A stretch of DNA of 64,000 nt from an uncultured Roseovarius sp. (GCF_947489715.1 NZ_CANLER010000006.1:62001-126000); one strand, 5' to 3'; positions 27,463 through 37,411 are shown, numbered from the stretch's first letter. Notes: generated from the sequence alone by a model not told the origin. A program made the numbers and translations.

Positions 27463-28882
27463 CACGACAGCGGCGCCCGAAAGGGACGCGGGATCATTTC
27501 GTGACCCAAACGGCTATGTTTTCTTGAATGAAGGCCGTGTCTTTCGCGCGATCATGCCGGCAATGCATCAGCAGTTTGCAACCATTTACGATAGTGGCAT
27601 CATTTCGCGACTAGCCAAGCAAGGCTTTATGATTGCCTGCGAACGTGTCGACGCGGACGAATTTACTCTGGCCAACTATACCGGGGCACGTGGTGAGACC
27701 GCCGCCGCGCTATACGAGCACCCCAAGGTGCCAATGGTCAGCTACCCCTATGAATGGACCTTCTCGCAGCTGAAAGCAGCCGCGCTTGCCCATCTGGACT
27801 TACAGATCGCCGCATTCGAAGAAGGCTACGTGCTTTCGGACGCCACGGCCTATAATATGCAGTTTGTGGAGGGCAGGCCGATCCACATTGATGTGCTGTC
27901 CATCCAGCAATATGAAGAGGGCAAACCCTGGAACGGCTACAATCAATTCTGCCGTCAGTTTCTGTTGCCGCTTCTGTTAGAGGCTTGGGGCGGTGTGTCA
28001 TATCAGGCGATGTATCGTGGTTCGATTGACGGTATCCCCTTTGCCGATGCGCTGTCGATCCTGCCCAAACATCGATTGTTTTCCAGCTTGACCGGATTTC
28101 TGCATGTGTACCTGCACGGGCGATCCATTACCTCTGCGTCCTCCGCCAAATTCAACGACAAAACCAGGAAAGCCGCAGCCGTCAGCAAAAGCAACTATCT
28201 CGCGATACTCAAACAACTGCACGGCTTCCTAACCGATTTGCAGAGTAAGAAGCGATCCGAAACCTACTGGAATAGCTATGCGTCAAAAAACAGTTATTCC
28301 GATGACATGCGCGACACCAAGTTACACTTTGTCCGCGATTGGGCAGCCCAGGTAAAACCCAATCTTATCTGGGATATTGGTGGGAACACAGGTGACTTTT
28401 CCATGGCCGCGATTGAGGCGGGCGCGAAAAGCTCCATCGTACTCGATAGTGATTTGGATTCGTTGGAGGCGCTTTTCAACACTCGGACGCAACGCGGAGC
28501 TCCGATCTTGCCACTGGCAATGAATCTTTCGGATCCCTCATCGGACATCGGTTGGAGGCAATCGGAACGTAAGGGGTTGATGTCGCGTGCAAACGCCGAC
28601 GGTGTTATTGCGTTGGCCGTGATCCATCATTTGGTCATCGGTGCGAACCTTCCATTCGACGAAGTCGTCAATTGGTTCCTTGATCTTGCTCCGGAAGGTA
28701 TCATCGAATTTGTTCCCAAGCGCGACCCGATGGTGCGACAGCTTTTGGAAATGCGCCCGGACATGTTCCCAGATTATACCGAAGAACGGTTCAGAGAGCT
28801 TGTGAGCATGCGTAAGAAAATTGTCAGTGAGCATGTTTTTGACAGCAATGGCCGCCTGCTGGTGTCCTACAGCGATCACTGA
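27455..28882 (+). CDS. Kinase-like domain fused to class I SAM-dependent methyltransferase
   Basis: A 475-residue protein with two parts. The N-terminal ~270 residues resemble a kinase-like fold: LSDATAYNMQF has the D-x4-N spacing of an aminoglycoside-kinase catalytic loop, and IHIDVLSI takes the place of the following metal-binding strand. The C-terminal part is a Rossmann methyltransferase with the SAM-binding motif IWDIGGNTGDFS, acidic strand IVLDSD and VIALAVIHHLV. It begins inside the end of the small-protein gene and is 5 bases from the phosphatase-fold gene, so the three form one operon. Substrates are unknown; an envelope-glycan or lipid substrate is only a guess based on the neighbours. 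Confidence 0.82.
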   Translation: MRDTTAAPERDAGSFRDPNGYVFLNEGRVFRAIMPAMHQQFATIYDSGIISRLAKQGFMIACERVDADEFTLANYTGARGETAAALYEHPKVPMVSYPYEWTFSQLKAAALAHLDLQIAAFEEGYVLSDATAYNMQFVEGRPIHIDVLSIQQYEEGKPWNGYNQFCRQFLLPLLLEAWGGVSYQAMYRGSIDGIPFADALSILPKHRLFSSLTGFLHVYLHGRSITSASSAKFNDKTRKAAAVSKSNYLAILKQLHGFLTDLQSKKRSETYWNSYASKNSYSDDMRDTKLHFVRDWAAQVKPNLIWDIGGNTGDFSMAAIEAGAKSSIVLDSDLDSLEALFNTRTQRGAPILPLAMNLSDPSSDIGWRQSERKGLMSRANADGVIALAVIHHLVIGANLPFDEVVNWFLDLAPEGIIEFVPKRDPMVRQLLEMRPDMFPDYTEERFRELVSMRKKIVSEHVFDSNGRLLVSYSDH

Positions 28883-28887
28883 TTACC

Positions 28888-30336
28888 ATGCGGCATGATT
28901 TGATTGCGATAGGCTTGCTTTGGGCAGCGATGCCGGTCACGCATCTGCTGGACTTGGGCTATACTTTCTTCGCCTTTGAGGTGTGGGCGATGTCCGCCCT
29001 TTTCCTGATAACGGGATCAGCTTTGGCCTATGGATTTGGCAAGCTTGGGCTACAATCCGTTCTGGTCGCTGCCTCGCTTTTCTTATTGATCTGTATCTAC
29101 TTCCTCGACACATCCGGCTTGCAAATCGCCTGGTTGGTGGTGCTGTTTGCGGCACTCTACATGCTGCACCGCAAGGTCGGCAGGCGGACCTTGCCCGTCA
29201 TAAGCACCTTTGCCGTGATCTTTAGCTTGTCGAACGTGGTCCTGCCCAAGACAGATCCTTTCGCCACAACAAAGAGTCAGCCATTCGAGGCAGGAGAGCC
29301 GCGAAACGCGTTGCTGCACATCATCCTGGACGAACAAGCATCCCTTGATGCAATGGCACATACGATACCCCCGCAGCATCCGGCATTGTCGATCTATGAG
29401 GATTATGCGCAACGCGGATTTAAAACATATCGCACCGTTCGCTCCGTGCACTACCATACGAACCAGTCGTTGCCCAATCTCGTGTCGCTGAACGGCGATA
29501 CCGAAAATCTTGCTCCTTTTGAGCCCGACGATGATCACATTTTATCGGTACGGCAGAACCCGCAGATTCAGGAATTGGTTGCGCAAGGATACCGTGTTCG
29601 GGTGAGACAAAGCTCGTACCTGGATTTTTGCGTGGGCGTACCCAACATTGATTGTCGCTCCTATCCGATCCGCGACATGAGCGTTTTCCAGACCTCAGAC
29701 CTGGGTCTTGATGCACGGCTTTTGACCGCATTCCTCGCGATATCACGCGATTACAGGAACCCTCAAAGTGGTCGCTATATTGGAGCGTACAAGGCCATCA
29801 GCAATGCCCTCTATACCCCTGTAAAAAGCTACCGCTATTTATCGTGGCCGATGAAAACACTTGAAGCAATTGAACTTTTGGAAACGGAGTTGCAAGAAAT
29901 TCAGCCAGGGGATGCATTTATTGCCCACCTCCTGTTGCCGCATTTTCCTTATATTCTGAGTTCTGATTGCAAACCTCAAACACCAAACAGATGGGCCTAT
30001 CCGGTGCGCCAAGGCCCAAAGCAAAACCTGCAGGACATTCACATGGCCTATTGGGATCAGACGGCCTGTTCACACAGGAAGATCATGCAACTACTTGATG
30101 CAATCGCAGATAAACCGTTCGTATCCGTTATGATTCATGGCGACCATGGCGCTCGATTTCAAACCGAAACAGACGCCGCATCAGAGGAGGACGATCTGGA
30201 CACGTTTCTAATGGTTGGAAACTCAAATACCCTGTCGGATCCAGCGACCGACGAGCTTTCGCTACAAGAAATTTTCGCCAAAGAGTTTGATAGTTTCCTT
30301 GACACAAACCGATTGCAGGATTTGAGGTTAAATTGA
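28888..30336 (+). CDS. Membrane-anchored alkaline phosphatase/sulfatase-superfamily protein
   Basis: A 482-residue protein. The first ~120 residues hold four or five membrane helices (for example SVLVAASLFLLICIYFL). A large C-terminal domain has the alkaline phosphatase superfamily pattern: HIILDEQAS in place of the first metal-binding strand, HLLLPHFPY, and HGDHGAR as the distal metal-binding motif. Such proteins transfer or remove phosphoryl groups on envelope polymers (LtaS/EptA-like), but the nucleophile Thr/Ser is not obvious here. It follows the kinase-like/methyltransferase gene by 5 bases. It probably faces the periplasm and modifies a surface molecule together with its operon partners. 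Confidence 0.78.
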   Translation: MRHDLIAIGLLWAAMPVTHLLDLGYTFFAFEVWAMSALFLITGSALAYGFGKLGLQSVLVAASLFLLICIYFLDTSGLQIAWLVVLFAALYMLHRKVGRRTLPVISTFAVIFSLSNVVLPKTDPFATTKSQPFEAGEPRNALLHIILDEQASLDAMAHTIPPQHPALSIYEDYAQRGFKTYRTVRSVHYHTNQSLPNLVSLNGDTENLAPFEPDDDHILSVRQNPQIQELVAQGYRVRVRQSSYLDFCVGVPNIDCRSYPIRDMSVFQTSDLGLDARLLTAFLAISRDYRNPQSGRYIGAYKAISNALYTPVKSYRYLSWPMKTLEAIELLETELQEIQPGDAFIAHLLLPHFPYILSSDCKPQTPNRWAYPVRQGPKQNLQDIHMAYWDQTACSHRKIMQLLDAIADKPFVSVMIHGDHGARFQTETDAASEEDDLDTFLMVGNSNTLSDPATDELSLQEIFAKEFDSFLDTNRLQDLRLN

Positions 30337-30570
30337 ATGCAAGCCACGACCGACTGAAATCGACCGAGCAATAAACCAGCAACCGAACAAAGCGATGGTT
30401 CGGTCGGACACATCAAGGCAAGCGTTTGTGCGCGTCGAAGCAACTTGCACGATCGGGCTATTGAAACGACATGGCTGATATATCAGGAGCCGATACTCGC
30501 AGAGGTTTTCACTTACACTTGGATCATCTGTCCCTTAGACTTCGCCGAAATCTGTGTGAACGGTGAATAA

Positions 30571-32130
30571 ATGAACGGCGCGGAATCGTTAGTCAAAACT
30601 TTCATTCATAGTGGTTTGGATACAGTCTTTGCCAATCCTGGTACGTCTGAAATGCACTTCGTCGCGGCCCTTGATGAGCACCCCGAGATAAATTGCGTTC
30701 TATGCCTGTTCGAAGGTGGAACGACTGGCGCCGCAGATGGCTATTATCGTATGAAACAAGACGTCGCGGGCACACTTCTGCACCTTGCACCAGGATTTGG
30801 TAACGCTTTTGCAAACTTGCATAATGCGCGGAAATCCGGATCCGGAATCGTGAACGTGGTAGGGGACCACGCGACCCATCACCTGCGATACGAAAGCCCT
30901 CTCAAAGGTGACATTGTCGGAATAAGTCAGGCCGTGAGTCATTGGACGCGGGTGTCTAGTGATGCGAAAGGCATTGCTGCTGATGGTGCTGCGGCGATCC
31001 AGGCCGCCCGATCCCAAAACGGTCAGCTTGCAACGCTGATCCTGCCGGCCGACACGGCGTGGAACCCTGCCATTGGCCCCGTGACAACAAATCTACCACT
31101 TCAACACCTTCATCGCCCATCCACCGAAGATATCGAAGCGGCAGCCGCGCGGTTGAAAACCCACAACGCGGCTCTGATGATCGGAGGGCCCGCACTTTTT
31201 GGTCAGCTTCGCGACATGGCCGGTAAAATTTCTGCGGCAACCGGTTGTCGGTTGCTGGCCGACACCCTGATCCCTCGCATTTCAAAAGGCGCAGGGGCCA
31301 CGAAATTAGATCAACTTGTCTATCCAATAGCGCCCAAAATCGCACAACTTGAACACACCTCTTCGATCACCTTGCTAGGTACCGACAGACCAGTTGCATT
31401 CTTTGCCTATCCGAACAAACCAAGCGTTCCCGAGCCTGCGGACTGTACGATAACAGACCTTTGCGCCCCTACGGATGACATCGCCTGGACGCTTCAGTCA
31501 TTGGCAGATGCGGTTGGTGTTTCGAACAAAACACAGCCCAAAAGATATGCTCTCGACCTACCTTCAATTCCAAGCGGGCAGCTTACCTTGGAAAAGGTCG
31601 GCCTAGCCCTGGCCGCTCTAATTCCAGAGCACGCTATCCTTTGCAATGAATCCGTAACCTCCGGCTTTCATGTTATTCCACCCATCACAACGGCGCGGTC
31701 GCATGATTTGCTTACGGGAACAGGTGGTGCCATCGGACTTTGCCTGCCCTGCGCGACCGGTGCCGCAATCGCTTGTCCGAACAGAAAAGTCATCGCGCTC
31801 ACGGGTGATGGCTCCGCCATGTACACACTACAATCTTTGTGGACCATGGCGAGTGAGAGCCTTGACGTCACCGTGGTCGTTTTTGCCAACCGCGGATATC
31901 AGATACTGCGAGACGAGCTTGCAAATGTCGGCGTTGAGAGTTTTGGCCAGAACGCTCAGGCTATGTTTGATGTAGACAATCCAACGCTTGATTGGGTCTC
32001 GTTGGCCAAAGGGCATGGGGTTCCAGGAACACGCGTTGACGATATGGAGAGTTTTGTTAGATCATTGTCTGCGGGGCTGTCTAGTGAGGGTCCATCCCTA
32101 ATCGAAGTGGTTTGCCCCTCAGCAGCTTGA
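30571..32130 (+). CDS. Thiamine-diphosphate-dependent enzyme (acetolactate synthase/benzoylformate decarboxylase-like)
   Basis: A 519-residue ThDP enzyme. The N-terminal domain has FANPGTSEMHF and the catalytic Glu in LFEGGTTGAADGYYRM. The C-terminal domain has the ThDP motif starting GDGSAMYTLQSLW and ending ANRGYQIL. The central domain seems degenerate for FAD binding, so a decarboxylase is as likely as a synthase. Annotation pipelines usually name this group acetolactate synthase large subunit, but no small subunit or ilv gene is nearby. It stands alone. A TGTGAACG half-site resembling the CRP-type box at 18550 lies about 15 bases before its ATG. Substrate unknown. Confidence 0.82.
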   Translation: MNGAESLVKTFIHSGLDTVFANPGTSEMHFVAALDEHPEINCVLCLFEGGTTGAADGYYRMKQDVAGTLLHLAPGFGNAFANLHNARKSGSGIVNVVGDHATHHLRYESPLKGDIVGISQAVSHWTRVSSDAKGIAADGAAAIQAARSQNGQLATLILPADTAWNPAIGPVTTNLPLQHLHRPSTEDIEAAAARLKTHNAALMIGGPALFGQLRDMAGKISAATGCRLLADTLIPRISKGAGATKLDQLVYPIAPKIAQLEHTSSITLLGTDRPVAFFAYPNKPSVPEPADCTITDLCAPTDDIAWTLQSLADAVGVSNKTQPKRYALDLPSIPSGQLTLEKVGLALAALIPEHAILCNESVTSGFHVIPPITTARSHDLLTGTGGAIGLCLPCATGAAIACPNRKVIALTGDGSAMYTLQSLWTMASESLDVTVVVFANRGYQILRDELANVGVESFGQNAQAMFDVDNPTLDWVSLAKGHGVPGTRVDDMESFVRSLSAGLSSEGPSLIEVVCPSAA

Positions 32131-32304
32131 AAACAAATCTATAGTGAAATTTCATCGCCAAACCTCGCCATTGGCTGCAAGTGACGGTGAAAAGAAGCCG
32201 TTCGATAAATCAAACTCAACTCAGTAGATGCTGAGTTATTAGTGGCAAATTCCGACAACGTTGAGTAAGAAAAATATTCAACATACGAACCAACAAAAAT
32301 AACA

Positions 32305-32415
32305 GCGCTGAACCAGATCGGTTCACCCAGTGGAAATCTTGAAATTCTTGATACCCGCCTGTCGAGAACCGACCACTGATTCAGCGCGATTATGAAGTTT
32401 GTCGGTTCACCTAGT
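32305..32415. repeat. Inverted and direct repeats between convergent genes
   Basis: Bases 32305-32324 and 32366-32387 form an inverted repeat with outer 8-bp (GCGCTGAA) and inner 7-bp (TCGGTTC) perfect arms around an asymmetric bulge. The stretch TCGGTTCACCCAGT at 32318-32331 recurs at 32402-32415 with one mismatch, running into the uspA stop. A simple hairpin (AACTCAG 32218-32224, CTGAGTT 32231-32237) lies just before. It could be a bidirectional terminator or a REP-like element. Confidence 0.45.
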
Positions 32416-32824
32416 CTCGAATGACCATAACCGTACAATGTGCATTTCGCACAACGCGCGCCAAGTTGGGACCGATCTCATAGTTCGGAAAATCACCTTT
32501 CGAAGAGGCCATAACAATCATGTCAAAGCCCTCTTTATGCGCAAGCTTCAAAACCTCGCGGTATACGCTCCCTTCTTCGATATGTATTTGAAGGTCAGTC
32601 GCCCCGTTATGATCCAAAACCTTCTGAACAGTGTTTCGAACGTGATCTTTCGCTCCTGCACCGTAATTCGCGGGCAGGTTTGGCAGTAGGATAATTTCCG
32701 GTATTACCGAAACCACATGAAGCTCGGCCCGGTAGAATTTCGCTTGTTCTATCGCCACAGGAAGCGCGGATTTCCAGGACCGTTCATCTGTATGATCAAT
32801 CGGCAAAAGAATTTTAGTTGCCAT
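32411..32824 (-). CDS. Universal stress protein, UspA family
   Basis: A 137-residue single-domain UspA-type protein starting MATKILLPIDHTDERSW, with the usual alpha/beta core (FDMIVMASSKGDFPN, IGPNLARVVRNAHCTVMVI). The ATP-binding loop G-x2-G-x9-G(S/T) is not fully kept: SKGD and GPNLARVVRNAHC replace it, so nucleotide binding is uncertain. It lies 67 bases after the AGCS symporter gene on the same strand and may be read through from it. Its role in stress is inferred from the family only. Confidence 0.88.
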   Translation of the reverse strand: MATKILLPIDHTDERSWKSALPVAIEQAKFYRAELHVVSVIPEIILLPNLPANYGAGAKDHVRNTVQKVLDHNGATDLQIHIEEGSVYREVLKLAHKEGFDMIVMASSKGDFPNYEIGPNLARVVRNAHCTVMVIRD

Positions 32825-32891
32825 CTTCTTATCTCCTCGAAGAGTGTTTTGAACGGGACGTCAGAGGGCCTTGCCGGCCCCCTGATCCAGT

Positions 32892-34262
32892 TTATTCAGT
32901 AGCGCCGCCTGGCTCTTCTGTTTTGCCGCCAGAGGCAAAAAACTCACGTGTCAGTTTGAAAACAATCGGGCTAAGTAGCGCCAGTGCGATCAGATTGGGG
33001 ATCGCCATCATGGCATTCAGCGTATCAGCCAACAGCCAGATAAAGCCAAGGTCTGCGGTCGCGCCGAAGTAGATCATCGCGATCCACAACACGCGGTAAG
33101 GCATCAGAGCTTTGGCTCCAAAGAAGAAGCCTATGCATTTCTCACCGTAGAACGACCAACCAAGGATTGTAGTGAAGGCAAAGATCGACAGGGCAACGGC
33201 GATGAGCGAGCCGCCGAGACCGGGCAGCGAAATCTCGAACGCATGTGCGGTCAAGGCTGCACCGGATTCTCCTGAAGTCCAGGCGCCAGATGCGATGATT
33301 GCAAGACCGGTGATTGAGCAGACGATGATGGTGTCGATGAACGTACCCAGCATTGCGACCAGACCCTGATTAACAGGGCCTTTGGTTGAAGCGGCGGCAT
33401 GTGCGATCGGCGCTGAACCAAGGCCCGCTTCGTTCGAGAATACACCACGTGCCACACCAAACCGGATCGCAGCCCAAACTGCGGCACCTGCAAAGCCACC
33501 TTCGGCCGCTGATGGCGTAAAGGCATGGGTAAAGACCAAACTCAGCGCGTTACCAATGCCACCGATATTGATCAAAAGAACCAGCAAACCAGCCAGAATA
33601 TAAGCCACAGCCATAAACGGAACCAGCTTCCCGGCGACGGCACCGATCCGGCTGATACCTCCAAGAATGACAGCAGCGGTCAGAACCATCAGGATGACCC
33701 CCGTGACCGATGTGTTGACACCGAAATTCGATTCCAGAACGCTGGCAACACCATTGGCCTGCACACCGTTACCGATACCAAATGCCGCAATGGCTCCGAA
33801 AAGGGCAAATGCTGGCGCCAGCCAATACCACTTCTTGTCGAGGCCGTTTTTGATATAGTACATCGGGCCGCCGACGAAATTACCCAGTTCATCGGTTTCG
33901 CGGTACTTTACCGCGCAGACGGCTTCGGCGTATTTCGTGGCCATACCGACAAGGGCGGTCATCCACATCCAGAAAAGCGCACCAGGACCACCGAGGAATA
34001 CGGCCGTTGCCACACCTGCGATGTTACCGGTACCGATGGTCGCCGAGAGCGAGGTCATCAACGCGTTGAATGGGCTGATCTGCCCATCGCCTTGTTCCTC
34101 ACGACCGCTAAACAATAGCCTGAAGCCAGTGCCCAGCTTTAGGATCGGCATGAATTTCAACCCGACCTGCAGGAAGAATCCTACACCCAGGATCAGAACC
34201 AGCATCAAGGGTCCCCAAACAACCCCGTTTATCTGTCCCACTATGTTATTTAACGCTTCCAT
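32892..34262 (-). CDS. Alanine/glycine:cation symporter (AGCS family)
   Basis: A 456-residue inner-membrane transporter with about eleven hydrophobic segments. Family-typical segments are [52 protein letters not shown] and [24 protein letters not shown] members bring in alanine or glycine with Na+. Its ATG overlaps the end of lipA by 13 bases, with GGAGG inside lipA, which ties its translation to lipoate synthesis. With lipA and lpd upstream, glycine uptake feeding a lipoyl-dependent glycine cleavage route is a plausible but unproven reading. Confidence 0.94.
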   Translation of the reverse strand: MEALNNIVGQINGVVWGPLMLVLILGVGFFLQVGLKFMPILKLGTGFRLLFSGREEQGDGQISPFNALMTSLSATIGTGNIAGVATAVFLGGPGALFWMWMTALVGMATKYAEAVCAVKYRETDELGNFVGGPMYYIKNGLDKKWYWLAPAFALFGAIAAFGIGNGVQANGVASVLESNFGVNTSVTGVILMVLTAAVILGGISRIGAVAGKLVPFMAVAYILAGLLVLLINIGGIGNALSLVFTHAFTPSAAEGGFAGAAVWAAIRFGVARGVFSNEAGLGSAPIAHAAASTKGPVNQGLVAMLGTFIDTIIVCSITGLAIIASGAWTSGESGAALTAHAFEISLPGLGGSLIAVALSIFAFTTILGWSFYGEKCIGFFFGAKALMPYRVLWIAMIYFGATADLGFIWLLADTLNAMMAIPNLIALALLSPIVFKLTREFFASGGKTEEPGGATE

Positions 34263-35230
34263 GGTGTTCCTCCCAATTGCGTCTGGTTAAGCCCCTTGGC
34301 CAACGCCTGCTGGCGAGCCACTTTCAGGGCGGAAAAATCTTCGTCTGCATGAAAAGACGAACGTGTCATTGGTGTTGCGGAGACGCCCAGAAACCCCTTG
34401 CTACGTGCAATCCGCTCCAGCTGAGAAAATTCTTCTGGCGTCCAGAACCGATCAATCGGATGATGCTTTGGCGTCGGTTGCAGATACTGTCCAACCGTCA
34501 AAAAATCGACACCAGCGGCCCGAAGATCGTCCATCACCTGGCGGACATCGTTAAGTGTCTCACCCAATCCTACCATCAATCCCGATTTTGTGAAAATTTC
34601 CGGATTGGTCTGCTTGGCGTCATCCAAAAGGCGCAAGGAAGTGTAATAGCGCGCACCAGGCCGCACATTAGGATAAAGATGTGGAACGGTTTCGAGATTG
34701 TGATTGAACACATCCGGTGCGGCTTCAAATACTTGCTGCGCCGCAGCACCCTTGCCCAAAAAATCAGGGGTTAAAACCTCAATCGTGGTCTCGGGTGTCT
34801 GATGCCGGACGGCGCGAATGGTTTGGGCAATATGGGCTGCACCCCCATCTTCCAAATCATCGCGATCCACACTGGTGATTACCACATGACGCAGGCCCAA
34901 CTTTTTGACCGCTGTCGCAACGCGTCCCGGCTCAAACAAATCCAGGGCATCGGGGCGACCGGTGGCCACGTTGCAGAAAGAACAGCCCCGGGTACAAACC
35001 TCGCCCATGATCATCATGGTGGCGTGACGTTTGGACCAACATTCACCGATATTGGGGCAAGCGGCCTCTTCGCAAACGGTCACCAGGTCATGATCACGCA
35101 TCAGACGCCGGGTCTCATTATAGGTCGCGCTTTCTATCTTTTTTCGGCGAACCCACTTTGGTTTACGTGGAATCGCACTGTCGGCTTTCTTTGCTTTCTC
35201 CGGGTGACGGAGGCGAAGTTGCACTGTCAT
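34250..35230 (-). CDS. lipA: Lipoyl synthase LipA
   Basis: A 326-residue radical SAM enzyme that inserts two sulfurs into octanoyl groups on lipoyl-dependent proteins. The auxiliary cluster motif [12 protein letters not shown] and the radical SAM motif CTRGCSFC are intact, as are [39 protein letters not shown] and the C-terminal RSSFHADE with its conserved Ser. Length is normal. It sits 12 bases after lpd and overlaps the AGCS symporter gene. Alphaproteobacteria often carry lipA with pyruvate dehydrogenase genes; here it is with a transporter, so it may be a second copy serving one operon. Confidence 0.96.
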   Translation of the reverse strand: MTVQLRLRHPEKAKKADSAIPRKPKWVRRKKIESATYNETRRLMRDHDLVTVCEEAACPNIGECWSKRHATMMIMGEVCTRGCSFCNVATGRPDALDLFEPGRVATAVKKLGLRHVVITSVDRDDLEDGGAAHIAQTIRAVRHQTPETTIEVLTPDFLGKGAAAQQVFEAAPDVFNHNLETVPHLYPNVRPGARYYTSLRLLDDAKQTNPEIFTKSGLMVGLGETLNDVRQVMDDLRAAGVDFLTVGQYLQPTPKHHPIDRFWTPEEFSQLERIARSKGFLGVSATPMTRSSFHADEDFSALKVARQQALAKGLNQTQLGGTPWKR

Positions 35231-35242
35231 TGCGCTACTCCC

Positions 35243-36625
35243 TCAAGCGTGGATCGCGCGATCTAGCGCATCAAGGCAGGCTTCTTTGACCGCTTCGCCC
35301 ATGGCAGGATGGGCGTGACAGGTGCGGGCCACCTCCTCTACAGTGGCGTCTTTCGTCATCGCCAGCACGAGCTCGGCAATCAGGTCACCGCCATGTGCAC
35401 CACAAATATGTGCGCCAAGGAATTTACCGCCAGGGCCAACCAGCACCTTTACCGCGCCGTCGGTCTCTCCCGATGATCGGGCCCGTGAATTTGCCATGAA
35501 GGCGAACTTGCCAACAGTGTAGGTTGTTCCGGCCGCTTTCAATGCTTCTTCGGTTGCGCCGACCGATGCAACCTCGGGGTCTGTATAGACAACGCCGGGA
35601 ACCGTGTTGTAGTCGACATGCCCTTTCAGGCCCGCTAGCGTTTCGACACAGGCAACGCCATCTTCCTCGGCTTTGTGCGCCAGCATCGGACCCGGTACGC
35701 AATCACCAATCGCATAGATGCCAGGAACGGATGTCTGAAACGCGCTATCAACCTGAATAAACCCGCGCAGATCCATTGCAACACCCAAGGCGTCCAACCC
35801 CAGCCCACGTGTAACCGGCCTGCGGCCAATTGAGATCAGCACCTTGTCGGCCTCAAGGCTCTCTTCGGTGTCTTTGGCAACTCGGTTCAGCGACAGTTTC
35901 AGGCCGCTGTCGGTTTTGGTAACCGATTTCAAAGCCCGGCCAAGTTGAAATTTCAAGCCGCGCTTGGACAGGGCGCGCTGTGTCAGCTTGGCAATTTCGC
36001 CATCAATACCGGGCAGGATACGATCCAGGTATTCAACGACGGTCACTTTGACTCCAAGCCGCGACCAGACCTGCCCCAATTCTAGACCGATGACCCCCGC
36101 CCCGATAACAACCAACTCATCAGGCACTTCAGTCAGCGCCAAAGCACCAGTGCTGCTCAGTACATCAATCTCGTCGATTTCTATTCCCGGCAAGGGTGTT
36201 GGTTCCGACCCCGTAGCGATCACGATATTTTTTGCGCTCAGCTTCTGCTCGCCAACCCGAACCCGTCCTGACGCCGGTATGCTGGCCCAGCCTGTGATCA
36301 AATCCACATTGTTTTTGTCAAAGAGAAATTTGATACCTTTGGTCAGATCCCCGACGATCTTGTCTTTTCGAACCATCATTGCGGATACATCCAAATGGCT
36401 CTCCGCGACAGAGATACCATGCGCCGACAGATGCGAAAGCTCTGCATATTTCGCCGAAGAAGTCAGCAGCGCTTTGGATGGAATACAACCAACGTTAAGG
36501 CAGGTGCCTCCCAGCGCACCACGCCCTTCAATACAAGCAACCTTCATGCCCAATTGCGCGGCCCGGATCGCTGCGACATAGCCGCCGGGTCCACCACCAA
36601 TAACGATCAGATCATAATCAGACAT
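35243..36625 (-). CDS. lpdA: Dihydrolipoyl dehydrogenase (E3)
   Basis: A 460-residue flavoprotein that reoxidises dihydrolipoyl groups with NAD+. The FAD site is IVIGGGPGGYVAA, the redox disulfide is in GGTCLNVGCIPSKALL, the NAD site is VVIGAGVIGLELGQVWSRLG, and the C-terminal active-site His-Glu pair lies in CHAHPAMGEAVKEA. All are intact. No E1/E2 or gcv gene is within the window, so the complex it serves lies elsewhere. First gene of lpd-lipA-AGCS(-uspA), divergent from the XRE-cupin regulator. Confidence 0.95.
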   Translation of the reverse strand: MSDYDLIVIGGGPGGYVAAIRAAQLGMKVACIEGRGALGGTCLNVGCIPSKALLTSSAKYAELSHLSAHGISVAESHLDVSAMMVRKDKIVGDLTKGIKFLFDKNNVDLITGWASIPASGRVRVGEQKLSAKNIVIATGSEPTPLPGIEIDEIDVLSSTGALALTEVPDELVVIGAGVIGLELGQVWSRLGVKVTVVEYLDRILPGIDGEIAKLTQRALSKRGLKFQLGRALKSVTKTDSGLKLSLNRVAKDTEESLEADKVLISIGRRPVTRGLGLDALGVAMDLRGFIQVDSAFQTSVPGIYAIGDCVPGPMLAHKAEEDGVACVETLAGLKGHVDYNTVPGVVYTDPEVASVGATEEALKAAGTTYTVGKFAFMANSRARSSGETDGAVKVLVGPGGKFLGAHICGAHGGDLIAELVLAMTKDATVEEVARTCHAHPAMGEAVKEACLDALDRAIHA

Positions 36626-36796
36626 GATTTTCTCCGAAGTAAATTTGGATTGATATCGAAAGTGCGTACCGTTTTGCTTTCTTAATGTCGCGTATAGGAA
36701 ACTTTTTCCCTTAAATCAACATATGAATCAAAAAAGAAATTTTGACCATAAATGGCTCACGGGCTAAGCTCTCTGAAAAACAGGAGAATTTACGCT

Positions 36797-37411
36797 ATGG
36801 AACCCGTCCAGGCAGAAGACGCAGGGATCACAGTTGAGGCTATCGAAGCCCCAGATGGCGAAATTCTTGGAAAAATGATTCGGGATGCCCGAAAGGAAAA
36901 AGGCCTGACCTTGGAAGAGGCGGCAAAAGCAGCAGCGATCGGTCGCTCAACCCTATCCAAGATCGAAAACAATCAAACCCGGCCCAGCTTTGAAATTATA
37001 CGCCGTCTGATGCAGACGTTGGAACTGGAAACTCCGCAACTATTTTTACAATCCGCAAAAAGCGATATTTCCGGCCGTCGTGACTATACCCGAACCGGCG
37101 ATGGTGAACATCAAGCCACGCGCACCTATGATCATGAGTTATTATGTACCGAACTGACCAGCAAACGCATGCTGCCTTACATCAGCACAATCAAGGCGCG
37201 CGATGTGACAGAATTTGATTCCTGGGTTCGACACCAAGGAGAAGAATTCATGTATGTCATCAGCGGTTCCGTAATACTGTATACGGAACACTATCGCCCC
37301 CTAACGATGAATGCGGGGGATTCCGTCTACTACGATAGCGGCATGGGGCATGGCTGCATCTCAACCAGTCATGAGGATGCAAAAGTACTATGGGTGTCCC
37401 TCGGAAATTGA
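36797..37411 (+). CDS. XRE-family regulator with C-terminal cupin domain
   Basis: A 204-residue regulator with an N-terminal XRE helix-turn-helix (KMIRDARKEKGLTLEEAAKA, IGRSTLSKIENNQTRPSFE) and a C-terminal cupin (HQGEEFMYVISGSVILYTEHY, NAGDSVYYDSGMGHGCIS). This type often senses a small metabolite and controls neighbouring amino-acid or amine genes. ATG 36797 follows AGGAG by 9 bases; the frame is open to an ATG at 36752 without a good site. It diverges from lpd-lipA-AGCS, which it likely controls through the AT-rich 171-base gap. Confidence 0.9.
   Translation: MEPVQAEDAGITVEAIEAPDGEILGKMIRDARKEKGLTLEEAAKAAAIGRSTLSKIENNQTRPSFEIIRRLMQTLELETPQLFLQSAKSDISGRRDYTRTGDGEHQATRTYDHELLCTELTSKRMLPYISTIKARDVTEFDSWVRHQGEEFMYVISGSVILYTEHYRPLTMNAGDSVYYDSGMGHGCISTSHEDAKVLWVSLGN

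Noticed and set aside
30571..32130. Naming the ThDP enzyme ilvB
   Set aside because: No small subunit or branched-chain gene is nearby and the FAD region looks degenerate, so only the superfamily is assigned.
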